Positions 1 to 8,448 of a stretch of 64,000 nucleotides of DNA are shown here, in pieces (the first letter of the stretch is position 1; every line of letters begins with the position of its first letter). The position numbers were made by a program, and so were the translations under genes. The stretch lies in contig CAZQHK010000020.1 of assembly GCA_964593455.1 (NCBI GenBank), positions 1-64,000 of the forward strand, written 5' to 3'. The notes beneath the pieces are model-generated. The model did no database searches and was not told where the DNA came from. It worked only from the letters and a program-made list of their open reading frames with translations. Origin of the DNA: CAZQHK01 sp964593455 (GTDB lineage: Bacteria; Muiribacteriota; CAYSPT01).

Positions 1-58
1 CATTACTCTGAATTTCCCTATTCATGACCGGATTCATCAACATACAAAGATGAAAGCG

Positions 59-88
59 TTGACGCGAAAGCAAATCTGAGACTATAAT
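59..88 (+). promoter_or_regulatory. Predicted sigma-70 promoter of the HEAT-repeat gene
   Basis: A -35 box TTGACG (59-64) and a perfect -10 box TATAAT (83-88) are separated by 18 bases. Transcription would start near 95, leaving a leader of about 35 bases that holds the GGAGG ribosome site at 117-121. Confidence 0.7.
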
Positions 89-129
89 AGCTTTCATCTT
101 TACCTTTTACCAAATTGGAGGCACCGGCA

Positions 130-1404
130 GTGCGCAAGACCCGAATAATTATCGTTTTATTGAGCGCATTGGTAGTAGTTGCTCTGGGAGCTGCTATTGT
201 TCATTTTTTAACCAGTAAAAAACCGGTTACTGATCATGTTCCCGTTCACCCTCCTGCTCCCATGACTACTGAAGTCCAGCCGACACTGATCATGACTACC
301 GAAGCACGCAGCTCCTCGCCGGTCTTGGAAAAAGCCCGCGAATCTTTAATCTCGAGCCAGTTTCAAAACGCACTGGAAGCCGGTCGAACAGTGCTTAACA
401 AAGATCCGGACAACGACGAGGCTGCGTTCATCACGTTTCTTTCAGCCCGGATGCAGAACCTGCCGCCGAGCCAATGGCAGCATCTTTTGAAACACGTTAA
501 ATCCGCTCACCCGCTGGCCGGACTCGAGCATTCAAACGCCCGGGTTCAGCGATATACCCTCTGGTATCTCAAGCAATTTGACACTCCTCCCGGAAACAAA
601 GACGTCCAGGATATGGTAGTGGAGTTGTATAATAATTCCCAGGCCTACCGGAAGGTGCGTCTCGATGCAGGTTCCACACTCGCCTCATGGGGTAAGAACG
701 AGTTTATCCAGCTTCTGTTGAAAGATCTGGCCAATGAACGAACCCGGTACCGCGCTTACATGTCATTGAAATCAATTCCTGATTCGTTCCTTCCGGAGCT
801 GAGTGCCATGAATCAGAACCTGAACCCCAGGTTGACGGCTTATACCACATGCCTTCTTTTTATTTTGGGAAAACCATCATTTCTCAGAGAAATGATCGTC
901 AACGCTCCGGGCACCCTGGCTAATTTGGAAGATTATGTTATTCCTACCGAGCATCCTGATTTTATTAAAATAGCCGTTTCACTTGGCGAGACGGCAGCAA
1001 CATTCGGCCGGAAGCTGCTTACCCACCGAAGCTATCTGGTCAGGGCCGCCGGGGCCAGTATTCTCGGTTCGATAGGCAACGAGGAAGATGCTTCCCTGCT
1101 CTTGCAGCAACTTGGTAAGGAAAGCGGCTTTCATTTTGTACAAGGCAATATTGTCGAAGCCCTCGGGAAGCTGAACTGGAAGCCTGCTGTTCCCCCGCTT
1201 ATCTTGCTGGTGGGTGCACGGGCGCCCTATCTGCGTGAACGGGTTATTCTTTCTCTGGTCAAACTGAGTAACGAGGAAAATCGGGAAAAACTGGAAGAAC
1301 TGCTCGCTTCAAACGATCAGCGTGTTCGTGAAGGAATGGAGCGGATTTTAGGAATCATAGACAGTCAGAAAAACAAACAAAAAAACGAGTTATCAAAGGA
1401 TTAA
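130..1404 (+). CDS. Membrane-anchored HEAT-repeat protein
   Basis: The N-terminus (after VRKTR) is one hydrophobic segment of about 20 residues, consistent with an inner-membrane anchor or uncleaved signal. A Pro/Thr-rich linker follows, then helical repeats. Residues about 70-110 look TPR-like (SSQFQNALEAGRTVLNKDPDN), and from about 130 on there are PBS-lyase/HEAT-type repeats such as YLVRAAGASILGSIG and RERVILSLVKL. This suggests a periplasmic or cytoplasmic-face scaffold; no catalytic motif is visible. The frame is open from TTG 115, but GTG 130 is preferred because GGAGG lies 8 bases upstream. The 3' end overlaps the convergent cyclase gene by 12 bases. Confidence 0.8.
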   Translation: MRKTRIIIVLLSALVVVALGAAIVHFLTSKKPVTDHVPVHPPAPMTTEVQPTLIMTTEARSSSPVLEKARESLISSQFQNALEAGRTVLNKDPDNDEAAFITFLSARMQNLPPSQWQHLLKHVKSAHPLAGLEHSNARVQRYTLWYLKQFDTPPGNKDVQDMVVELYNNSQAYRKVRLDAGSTLASWGKNEFIQLLLKDLANERTRYRAYMSLKSIPDSFLPELSAMNQNLNPRLTAYTTCLLFILGKPSFLREMIVNAPGTLANLEDYVIPTEHPDFIKIAVSLGETAATFGRKLLTHRSYLVRAAGASILGSIGNEEDASLLLQQLGKESGFHFVQGNIVEALGKLNWKPAVPPLILLVGARAPYLRERVILSLVKLSNEENREKLEELLASNDQRVREGMERILGIIDSQKNKQKNELSKD

Positions 1405-3561
1405 CTCGTACACATTCCGGTTTCCGCTGGTGGTGCGGATATCCATCCCCTCTTTGAGGTTACCGGAAAATTCTCCCGCCACGCTTTTCCAGCATATTTC
1501 ATCCACCAGCACCTGGCCCATGCTGGCAACGTCTTCCATCTCTTCAGCTATCCGGACCGGTTCTCCGATAGCGGTGTAAGCCAGGCGCAGCTCCGAGCCG
1601 ATGTTTCCGACAACCGCCTCGCCGGTGGCAACGGTTGATTTAAGGCCTATACGGGAGAATTTAGGATCTTTTTTCTCCCAGTGGTTCTTGATATCCTCGA
1701 ACGCACGCACCATCTCCACAGCTGAGGCCACCGCTTCACGGGCATGCTTATCGAAACGAATGGGAGCACCATAGATGGCCTGCACTGCGTCTCCGATAAA
1801 TTTGTCAATGGTACCCCGGTGCTCGAACACTATCTCCGTCATCCTGGTAAAATAGTCATTCAGCATCTGGACCAGAACCTCGGGGTCAACCACCTCCGAA
1901 ACTGAAGTAAAATTAGAGACATCACAGAACAAGATAGTGATATTGGCCAGGCCGGCACGCATCATTTCGTCACTGTCCATAACTTCGGCGACCACATCCG
2001 GAGCCACGTACTGCTGAAACCGTTCCTGGATCGACGCCTTTTCCCGTTCCTTGACGATAATATCTCGGACCAGGGCGGCATTCGATAGAGCCTGGCTGCC
2101 GGTGGCAGCGATGGCATTCATGAGACGCAGCTCATCCGAACGGAAAGCCCCACCGCTTTTCTTATCAGCGGCGTTCATCACTCCAAGCACTTTGTCTCCT
2201 GATTTGAGAGGGACACACAGACATGAGTGGCTAAAGTAGTTTTCACGGTTGCGGCGGGTCCAAAGCGGGTTTGACTCGATATTATCGATCATAATCGGTT
2301 TCCCACTTTTGGCGACGAACCCGGATATGCTCTCCCCCAGAGGGACTTGAGCTTTTTTAACGATTTCAGCAGGGAGACCTCTCTGAGCAGATATCTTGAG
2401 TATCTTTTCTTTCTCGTCGAGCTCCATCAAGGAACATTTTTCCACATTCAGAACTTCAGCAGCCTTATCTACCAGAATCTGGAATGTCTCCTCTACATCA
2501 AGCACGAGACTGGTAGCTTCGCTGATATCGAACAGTGTATTGAGTTCACGCACCTTCCGGCCCAGCTCTATCTGCAGCCGACGGGCGTTTTCGACGATTC
2601 GGGCATTCTCCACCGCGATGGTGAGCTGCGTGGCGATCGTTTCAAAAAACTGAAGGTCGTACCGGTTGTAAAACCTTTTATAATAAGGGCTTTCAATACA
2701 CATCACACCCAACAGCCGACCCTCGATAGTCAGGGGAACAGCCATCAGGCTCATCCGGTCTTCTTTGATAGAGCCAAGTTTCTTGAAGCGGTAATCCTTG
2801 AACACGTCATCGACAATCAGAGGTTCCTTTTTGGCTGCCACACACCCGGCGATGCCTTCGCCTGTCCTGAACACCAGTTTCGGGAGGGCTTTTGGATTCA
2901 CTCCTTTTTGAGATACCGGTTTCAGCGTCTTCGACTTTTCATCATACAAAAAAATTACCGCTTTGGTGCAGGCAAAAAGACGGCGACAGAAATCGATGGA
3001 AGATGTCAGGACATCCGATGCACGTTCCGTCGAGATCATGGATTCCACCAAATCCTGGAGAGCATTAAAATTGGTTACAAACCCGTACAGAGTTTTTTGG
3101 ATTTCCTGGAACTCCTTGAACTGTTTCTTCGACTTGCGGTGAGCAGCGATCAACTCAATACTTTCCTCCTGCGTCTGGCGTACAAACGATGCTTTTCCTA
3201 ATACCAGAGAAAGATCTACCCGGGCGACCGGTTTCACCAGCCAGTCATCGATAGTGTCTCCAAACAAGTTGGCCAGCAGCTGCGATTTGGCTTGATCAAC
3301 GATAGTCACTATCTGGACCAGCCGATCCATCTTTTTCACTTTTATAAGTTGCTGCAGATAGTGTTTCATGTTCCGGCCGGCATGGTTGACCAGCAGGATG
3401 TCGAAAGCACGGGCTTTGACCAGGGTGAGCAGCTTATTAATATCCAGGGACTTCATCCGGCTATACTTAGCTGCGAGGTTGTCGAGATACCCGTACAGGA
3501 GATCCTGATCGGGCCCCTCGTCAAGCACGATCAATCGTACCGGTTTTTTCTCCCCAGCCAT
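1393..3561 (-). CDS. GAF-GAF class III nucleotide cyclase, C1-like subunit
   Basis: The order is a pseudo-receiver (about 8-125, with Asn at the phospho-acceptor position in FDILLVN but KP retained), two GAF domains (about 165-325 and 335-500), and a class III adenylate/guanylate cyclase domain (about 535-722). Both metal-binding aspartates are present, 44 residues apart: D547 in LFCDVSNFT and D591 in DKFIGDAV. The transition-state Asn and Arg are lost: where partners have VNxxxR this protein has R670 and E674 (GEPVRIAEEM). On its own it should therefore be inactive or very weak. The upstream paralogue at 3604-5817, in the same operon with a 42-base gap, has the opposite pattern, so I infer a heterodimer in which this protein supplies the metals. 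Start ATG 3561 has AAGGA about 8 bases upstream. Domain calls are firm; heterodimerisation is inference. Confidence 0.9.
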   Translation of the reverse strand: MAGEKKPVRLIVLDEGPDQDLLYGYLDNLAAKYSRMKSLDINKLLTLVKARAFDILLVNHAGRNMKHYLQQLIKVKKMDRLVQIVTIVDQAKSQLLANLFGDTIDDWLVKPVARVDLSLVLGKASFVRQTQEESIELIAAHRKSKKQFKEFQEIQKTLYGFVTNFNALQDLVESMISTERASDVLTSSIDFCRRLFACTKAVIFLYDEKSKTLKPVSQKGVNPKALPKLVFRTGEGIAGCVAAKKEPLIVDDVFKDYRFKKLGSIKEDRMSLMAVPLTIEGRLLGVMCIESPYYKRFYNRYDLQFFETIATQLTIAVENARIVENARRLQIELGRKVRELNTLFDISEATSLVLDVEETFQILVDKAAEVLNVEKCSLMELDEKEKILKISAQRGLPAEIVKKAQVPLGESISGFVAKSGKPIMIDNIESNPLWTRRNRENYFSHSCLCVPLKSGDKVLGVMNAADKKSGGAFRSDELRLMNAIAATGSQALSNAALVRDIIVKEREKASIQERFQQYVAPDVVAEVMDSDEMMRAGLANITILFCDVSNFTSVSEVVDPEVLVQMLNDYFTRMTEIVFEHRGTIDKFIGDAVQAIYGAPIRFDKHAREAVASAVEMVRAFEDIKNHWEKKDPKFSRIGLKSTVATGEAVVGNIGSELRLAYTAIGEPVRIAEEMEDVASMGQVLVDEICWKSVAGEFSGNLKEGMDIRTTSGNRNVYELIL

Positions 3562-3603
3562 TACCCGTATCCTTTCCCGTAAAGATTCATCCTAATTTTC
3601 TCC

Positions 3604-5817
3604 TCATTCCTGCTGTGCAGACGCACTCCGGTTTTCCTCCTCGGTTACTTTGAGCAGATAGATCTGGGTTTTTTCTGCCTTTCCCTTGAGCTCTACCGAA
3701 GGAAGTTTCTCGGTGGAAAACTCTTCGGTCGGAAGCTCTCCCAGCGTTTCGTCGCCGATGATGATCTGCCCGCCGGAAGCGACCGATTTAAAGCGGGCAC
3801 AGGTGTTTACCGTATCACCGATAACCGTGTATTCCAACCGCTTATTCGAACCGATGTTACCCACGACCGCCTCGCCGGTCTTGACCGCCGCTCTAATGAC
3901 AAACTCACGACCGGCTCTTTCTTCCTGTTCCCATGTATCAACCAGCCGGTTAAAGGCCAGGACCATATCAATCGCCGCCCGGCTGGCAGCTACCGAGGCG
4001 TCAGCCCGGGGGATGGGAGCACCAAAAATAGCCATAACCGTATCGCCGATGAACTTATCGAGCGTTCCCTCATGCTCAAATATCACCCTGGTCATTTCGG
4101 TCAGGTACTCGTTCATGAACTTCACCACTTCACCCGCAGGTAATTTCCAGACTATTTCGGAGAAATTGGCAATCCCTGCCATGAGTACCGTGACCTTGGT
4201 ACGCCGCCCTTGGAAATTGACGAAATCGGGGTTGTTGAGAATCTGTTCCACCACCTGTGGAGCCACGTATTTCTGGAAACTGTCTTTCAGTTTCAGTTTC
4301 TCTCCCTCTTTTTCCATGAGATTTTTCAGCAGTCTGCGGTTTTCGATCGTCTGCCCCACGGTAGTGGCGATGGCCACTAGAAGATTGAGATCTTCCTGTG
4401 AAAAAACATCCCGAGTACGCTTGTTGGAAACGTTGATGACTCCCATCAAATTGTCCTTGATCTTAATGGGAACACACATGCATGATTTGGTGTAATACTG
4501 CTCCTTGTTGATCCGTTTGACCGCCTCGTCGGTCTCCACATCTTCTATCAGGAGCGGGACACCTCGCGCAGCCACATTCCCCGAAATACTCTCCCCGAGT
4601 TTGACCTTCGTTGCAGCGGCTATTTTTTCCGGAACACCTACCGAGGCGACGATCTGGAGAACCTCCCCCGATTCATCCAGCGTCATGATGGAGCTTCGTT
4701 CCACTTCCAACAGCCTGGCGACCTTCTGGACGATGACATCGAACAAGGCTTGCTGATCGTCGATAATGCTCTGAACTGCCTTGGATATATCGAACATGGT
4801 TGTCAGCTCTTTGATCCTGCGCTCCAGTTCGATGTTGCCTTCCCGGATACTCTTGTAGATCCTGGCGTTTTCCATACCCACCGATATCTGGGCGGCAATA
4901 GTAGTGAAAAAGTCAAGGTCAGACTTCGAATATGCTCCCTTGGCCGTATCGCGCTCCTGAATCATCACTCCCAGGATCTTCCCTTTAACACGAAGCGGTG
5001 TGCCCATTAGAGTCCGCTTTTTCGGAGTGCTGTCATGCAGTATGACGAACGCTTTGTGCGCCAGCCGGTTTTTACAGACCAGCGCCTTTTTCGATTCGGC
5101 AATATGTCCCGCGAGGCCTTCGCCCCAGCGAAAGGAGAGCTTATCAGGCAGACTGTTGGGGCGGCCTCTCGAAACCGCCAGACTTAGACTCTCTCCGCCG
5201 GGATCGGTGAGAAAAAACGACAGCTTGTCATAGGGAAGAATTTTGTTGATGATGTCCGGGGTTTTCTTGATGAGATCGGTAACTTCACCGGTCACTACAG
5301 TGGAATAGATCAGTTTCCGTAAAGCGCCGAACTGCGTATAATAATAGGACAGCTGTGAAGTGCGCTTCTTGACTTCCTTGGGATCGATCGCCAGACGCTT
5401 ATTAGCTTCGGTGATGGCCCTATTGTCTTTCAACATCTTTTTTAAGGCCAGCAGATTCACGATACTTTTTGTCGCTTTGTTTACTTCGCACGGTTGCGCC
5501 ATGTAGTCGTAGATCTGCTCCCCGTATCGTTCCGCTGCCGAGGCCAACTGGTCGCGAGGGAAAAGGGCAATAACATGGATACCCGAACTGGAAGCGGTTA
5601 TCAACTCCAGAACACGATCGAATTCATTGAATCCCTGTTGAGCATCAAGAGAGATCAGGGCGATCTGAAAACTGCGGTTGAAGGTCCCCTCGGTAATGGC
5701 GAGAGTGCTCGGCGTGGTGATGGTAGCATACTTGCAGTCATGCGCTTTAAGCGTACTGAAGAGTTGACGTGAAATTTTCTTGTTCATATTAATCACAAAA
5801 AGATCATACGCCTCCAC
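3604..5817 (-). CDS. GAF-GAF class III nucleotide cyclase, C2-like subunit
   Basis: This is a paralogue of the downstream gene with the same plan: a pseudo-receiver (phospho-acceptor position is Ser in QIALISLD), two GAF domains (about 175-325 and 340-500) and a class III cyclase domain (about 540-730). The first metal-binding aspartate is replaced by G548 in LMAGIANFS. The second, D592 in DKFIGDTV, remains. The transition-state pair N671 and R675 (GDTVNTCARF), the purine-contacting K588 and the Thr of YTVIG are intact. It would complement the metal site of its neighbour; ATP would be the expected substrate from the Lys/Thr pair, by family knowledge. The GTG start has GAGGTGA 7 bases upstream. 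The gene begins 7 bases after the GT2 gene, so the three genes probably share one transcript. Confidence 0.9.
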   Translation of the reverse strand: MEAYDLFVINMNKKISRQLFSTLKAHDCKYATITTPSTLAITEGTFNRSFQIALISLDAQQGFNEFDRVLELITASSSGIHVIALFPRDQLASAAERYGEQIYDYMAQPCEVNKATKSIVNLLALKKMLKDNRAITEANKRLAIDPKEVKKRTSQLSYYYTQFGALRKLIYSTVVTGEVTDLIKKTPDIINKILPYDKLSFFLTDPGGESLSLAVSRGRPNSLPDKLSFRWGEGLAGHIAESKKALVCKNRLAHKAFVILHDSTPKKRTLMGTPLRVKGKILGVMIQERDTAKGAYSKSDLDFFTTIAAQISVGMENARIYKSIREGNIELERRIKELTTMFDISKAVQSIIDDQQALFDVIVQKVARLLEVERSSIMTLDESGEVLQIVASVGVPEKIAAATKVKLGESISGNVAARGVPLLIEDVETDEAVKRINKEQYYTKSCMCVPIKIKDNLMGVINVSNKRTRDVFSQEDLNLLVAIATTVGQTIENRRLLKNLMEKEGEKLKLKDSFQKYVAPQVVEQILNNPDFVNFQGRRTKVTVLMAGIANFSEIVWKLPAGEVVKFMNEYLTEMTRVIFEHEGTLDKFIGDTVMAIFGAPIPRADASVAASRAAIDMVLAFNRLVDTWEQEERAGREFVIRAAVKTGEAVVGNIGSNKRLEYTVIGDTVNTCARFKSVASGGQIIIGDETLGELPTEEFSTEKLPSVELKGKAEKTQIYLLKVTEEENRSASAQQE

Positions 5818-5824
5818 TGCCTGT

Positions 5825-6595
5825 TCACCTCATGTTCCATGTCCTGATAGCGGTGGCAACTACTGTTTTCAAGCCCGGCCCTTCGCCACCAAAACGCCGA
5901 TCTTTAAGCAGAATCGGTATCTCTCCTACGGCCAAGCCCGCCCGGTGAGCCTTCATTAAAACCTCGAGCAGTACTTCCGGCCCCCTGGAGCTAAGCGATT
6001 CAGGTTCAACGGTCTCCAGAGCGTCTCGTTTAAACGCCCGGAATCCGGTGGTACAGTCCCGGTACGGCAGAGCCAGACGAGCACGCGCAAACCAATTGGC
6101 TACCAGCGCCAACAGCCGCCTTCGAAAACCGCCACGGCAATCACGGCCGCCGGAGATAAATCTCGAGCCGAGTACGATATCGTACACCTCAAGTGCCTGA
6201 AGCATATCGGGGATATAGAGAGGAATATGCGAGAAATCCGCATCCATCTCTACTATCGCCTCTGCTCCTAACAAGAGTGCCTGCCGGTATCCTACCGCGC
6301 ACGCCAATCCCCGCCCCCGTTCATCTTTGCGCTTTATGAGGTGGAGCCTGTCATTTCTAGCTGCCAGGGCCGCCACCAGTTTTCCGGTACCGTCAGGAGA
6401 ATCATCGTCAATAACCAAGGCCTCGAAGGTTTCTCCCAGCGCGAGTATCCTTTCCAGGATCTCTTCGATGTTCTCCACTTCGTTGTAGGTTGGGAGTAAA
6501 ACCATAACTGCGTTCAGCAACTTGTGTCCCCTTGCTGAAGATGACAAGATCGTATTCAGACGTTCTTGCGCTATCTTATTTGGTGGAATATACAC
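5825..6595 (-). CDS. GT2 family glycosyltransferase, polyprenol-phosphate sugar synthase type
   Basis: The protein resembles dolichol/polyprenol-phosphate mannosyltransferases (DPM1 family): VLLPTYNEVENI, the nucleotide-sugar loop VIDDDSPDGT, and the metal-binding MDADFSH. There are no C-terminal membrane helices, so it would work at the inner face of the membrane, moving a sugar from a nucleotide donor to a lipid phosphate. The start is uncertain. GTG 6595 lies only a few bases from the predicted transcription start; TTG 6520 has AAGGGGA six bases upstream; ATG 6505 would begin exactly at the family N-terminus. It is the first gene of the operon with the cyclase pair, an odd partnership with no obvious functional link. 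Confidence 0.85.
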   Translation of the reverse strand: MYIPPNKIAQERLNTILSSSARGHKLLNAVMVLLPTYNEVENIEEILERILALGETFEALVIDDDSPDGTGKLVAALAARNDRLHLIKRKDERGRGLACAVGYRQALLLGAEAIVEMDADFSHIPLYIPDMLQALEVYDIVLGSRFISGGRDCRGGFRRRLLALVANWFARARLALPYRDCTTGFRAFKRDALETVEPESLSSRGPEVLLEVLMKAHRAGLAVGEIPILLKDRRFGGEGPGLKTVVATAIRTWNMR

Positions 6596-6604
6596 TTAAC
6601 CTCT

Positions 6605-6634
6605 ATTATAGGAAGAAGGGATACTGTTAGTCAA
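6605..6634 (-). promoter_or_regulatory. Predicted promoter of the GT2-cyclase operon
   Basis: On the minus strand TTGACT (6634-6629) and a perfect TATAAT (6610-6605) are 18 bases apart. The expected transcription start is about 6598, just before the GTG at 6595, so the mRNA could be almost leaderless. Confidence 0.65.
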
Positions 6635-6734
6635 TAATTCTTGAAAACATGACCACCGCTTCCACAAATTCTACAAAATGTAACCCTGCTTAAGCATCTC
6701 AAATGTTCCTTTTCATGCGGGATGACAGGTTTTA

Positions 6735-6751
6735 TACCTGGAACTCAGGTA
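6735..6751. promoter_or_regulatory. Small inverted repeat upstream of trxB promoter
   Basis: TACCTG and CAGGTA form a perfect 6-bp inverted repeat with a 5-base loop, 16 bases before the trxB -35 box. It could be an activator site; chance occurrence is also possible. Confidence 0.25.
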
Positions 6752-6767
6752 GACTAATAGCGAAGGC

Positions 6768-6796
6768 TTGCCGTTCCCTCTTCAGGTTGATACAAT
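6768..6796 (+). promoter_or_regulatory. Predicted trxB promoter
   Basis: TTGCCG (6768-6773) and TACAAT (6791-6796) are exactly 17 bases apart. Transcription would start near 6803, followed by an AGGAGG ribosome site at 6832-6837. Confidence 0.6.
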
Positions 6797-6847
6797 AATA
6801 CCTAAGACAGCATGGCTGAATCCATTGTATCAGGAGGCATTTTTTGC

Positions 6848-7801
6848 ATGGATTTTCCAAATGACGTTAAAGACCTGATCATCATTGGCGGGGGTCCGGC
6901 AGGATTAACCGCCGGACTGTACGCGGTCCGGGACATGCTCAACGTCGTGCTTCTGGAGGAACTGGCGCCGGGAGGACAAATAGCCAAAACCGCCGTGGTG
7001 GAAAACTATCCCGGTTTCCCCGAACCGGTAAACGGATTCGAACTCGTCAACAAAGTCACCACCCAGGCTAAAAACCAGGGACTGGTGATTGATACCGCAC
7101 GTGTTTTGAAACTGGAGTTCGAGGAGAAATCACCGATCAAAACGGTGATCACGGATAAGGATCAATACCGTGCCCTGTCGGTTATTATTGCTACGGGTGC
7201 ACGGTACAGGAAACTGGGAATCCCGGGAGAGAAGGAATTTCACGGCCGGGGAGTATCCTATTGTGCCACCTGTGACGGGATGTTTTTCCGGGGAAAAGAC
7301 ATCGCCGCGGTGGGCGGCGGCGACACCGCCCTGAAAGAATCTTTGTTTCTTTCCAGGTTTGTCAACAAACTCACCTTGATTCATCGTAGAGACCGCCTCA
7401 GAGGAGAAAGAAAGCTTCAGGAAAGACTTCTTTCCCAACCCAATGTCGAGGTCATGTGGAATTCAGTGCTCAACGAGATCACCGGAGGTGAAGCAGTGGA
7501 GGAGTTGGAAGTTAAAAACCTTGTATCGAACGAAAGTTCCAGGATACCGGTGAAAGGCGTGTTCATGTTTGTCGGGCTGATCCCCAACACCGAGTTCCTG
7601 AAAGAGCAATTAGAGCTGACCGATCGAGGATATATCGTTACCGATCAGGCCATGGGAACCAGTCAAAATGGAGTTTTTGCCGTGGGTGATGCCAGACACA
7701 AGCTGCTCAGGCAAATGGTAACCGCGTGCGGTGAAGGCGCCACTGCCGCCCATGCGGCCAGGCTCTATGTGGAACGGCTAAAAGGAGAAAGCTATACCTG
7801 A
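6848..7801 (+). CDS. trxB: Thioredoxin reductase
   Basis: A low-molecular-weight NADPH-dependent thioredoxin reductase that passes electrons from NADPH through FAD to thioredoxin in the cytoplasm. Visible motifs are the FAD-binding GGGPAG (about 14-19), the redox-active pair C139/C142 in CATCDG, the second nucleotide fold VGGGDTALKES, the NADPH-phosphate motif HRRDRLR, and the C-terminal FAD motif VGDARHK. The length of 317 residues is normal. ATG 6848 is chosen because AGGAGG sits 10 bases upstream; the frame is open from 6812. The gene stands alone, with its own promoter and converging on the response regulator gene at 7820. Confidence 0.96.
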   Translation: MDFPNDVKDLIIIGGGPAGLTAGLYAVRDMLNVVLLEELAPGGQIAKTAVVENYPGFPEPVNGFELVNKVTTQAKNQGLVIDTARVLKLEFEEKSPIKTVITDKDQYRALSVIIATGARYRKLGIPGEKEFHGRGVSYCATCDGMFFRGKDIAAVGGGDTALKESLFLSRFVNKLTLIHRRDRLRGERKLQERLLSQPNVEVMWNSVLNEITGGEAVEELEVKNLVSNESSRIPVKGVFMFVGLIPNTEFLKEQLELTDRGYIVTDQAMGTSQNGVFAVGDARHKLLRQMVTACGEGATAAHAARLYVERLKGESYT

Positions 7802-7819
7802 CCCTAATCTGGAAGGTGC

Positions 7820-8188
7820 CTAATCCGATAATTTCTCCAGAATCGCTTCCACATCCTCAGCGCTCACCGGTTTGGTCAAATAACCGTCTGCCTTGAGTTG
7901 CATCCGTTTGATATCTTCTTTATCGAGTATACCGGACACTAACAAAACTTTTACGCCTTTATGCCCGGTATTTCTACTGACCCGCTCGCAGACCTGCCAA
8001 CCCGGCATTTCAGGGTTCACCATGTCGATGATAACCACATTTGGATTATCGTTCTGCAGTTTATCCCAGAACTCGGCAAAGTAGAGACACGCCTGGACCG
8101 AATGACCTTTGGACACCAGGTCTTCTCTGAGCAGATCGAGATCATCTTTATCGTCATCGATAATTAGAAAATTGTATATTTTCCCCAT
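7820..8188 (-). CDS. Single-domain response regulator (DMVN family)
   Basis: A stand-alone receiver domain of 122 residues with the acidic pocket DDD (11-13), phospho-acceptor D55 in VVIIDMVNPEMPGW, the switch Ser in LLVSGIL and the Lys of TKP. There is no output domain, so it would act through protein contact or phosphotransfer. It lies downstream of the large kinase (8449-12600) and the regulator remnant on the same strand, so it may be the kinase's working partner. It shares the unusual DMVNxxMPGWQ motif and the SGIL..ED..RM..A tail with the regulator at 42493, marking a local paralogue family. Confidence 0.9.
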   Translation of the reverse strand: MGKIYNFLIIDDDKDDLDLLREDLVSKGHSVQACLYFAEFWDKLQNDNPNVVIIDMVNPEMPGWQVCERVSRNTGHKGVKVLLVSGILDKEDIKRMQLKADGYLTKPVSAEDVEAILEKLSD

Positions 8189-8238
8189 ATGAAGTCATGT
8201 ACTCCTTACCCACCCCCGCCTATCGCGTTTCAACCTAA

Positions 8239-8421
8239 TTATTCACTGATTGGGAGTTGCACAATCTCCAGCCAATACCGTTTCAATACTTTGACGATAT
8301 CCACCAACTGGTTAAATTTTTCCGGCTTTTTGATATATGAACTGGCTCCAAGATCATACGCCCGGTCTATGTCGTCATCATCGGCCATGAGAATTATTAT
8401 CGGTTTACGCTCCATCAACAT
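8239..8421 (-). pseudogene. Rcp1-type response regulator with its centre deleted
   Basis: The 60-residue frame begins like an Rcp1-type receiver (RKPIIILMADDD) and jumps directly into the end of one (DIDRAYDLGASSYIKKP...VLKRYWLEIVQLP). Compared with the family, about 70-80 residues are missing, including the phospho-acceptor Asp. The frame is kept and GGAGG lies 6 bases before ATG 8421, so a short peptide may still be made. Rcp1-type regulators usually follow phytochrome-like kinases with an HDLQEPLR box, and the gene just upstream is such a kinase. I read it as a decayed partner; a functional minimal form cannot be excluded. Confidence 0.65.
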
Positions 8422-8448
8422 TATCAACCTCCTATCAAGTCCGGATAT

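Noticed and set aside
2347..3201. Long plus-strand frame of 284 codons opposite the C1-like cyclase
   Set aside because: It is antisense to a clear GAF-cyclase gene, has no ribosome site and its translation is rich in unlikely Phe/His/Gln runs.
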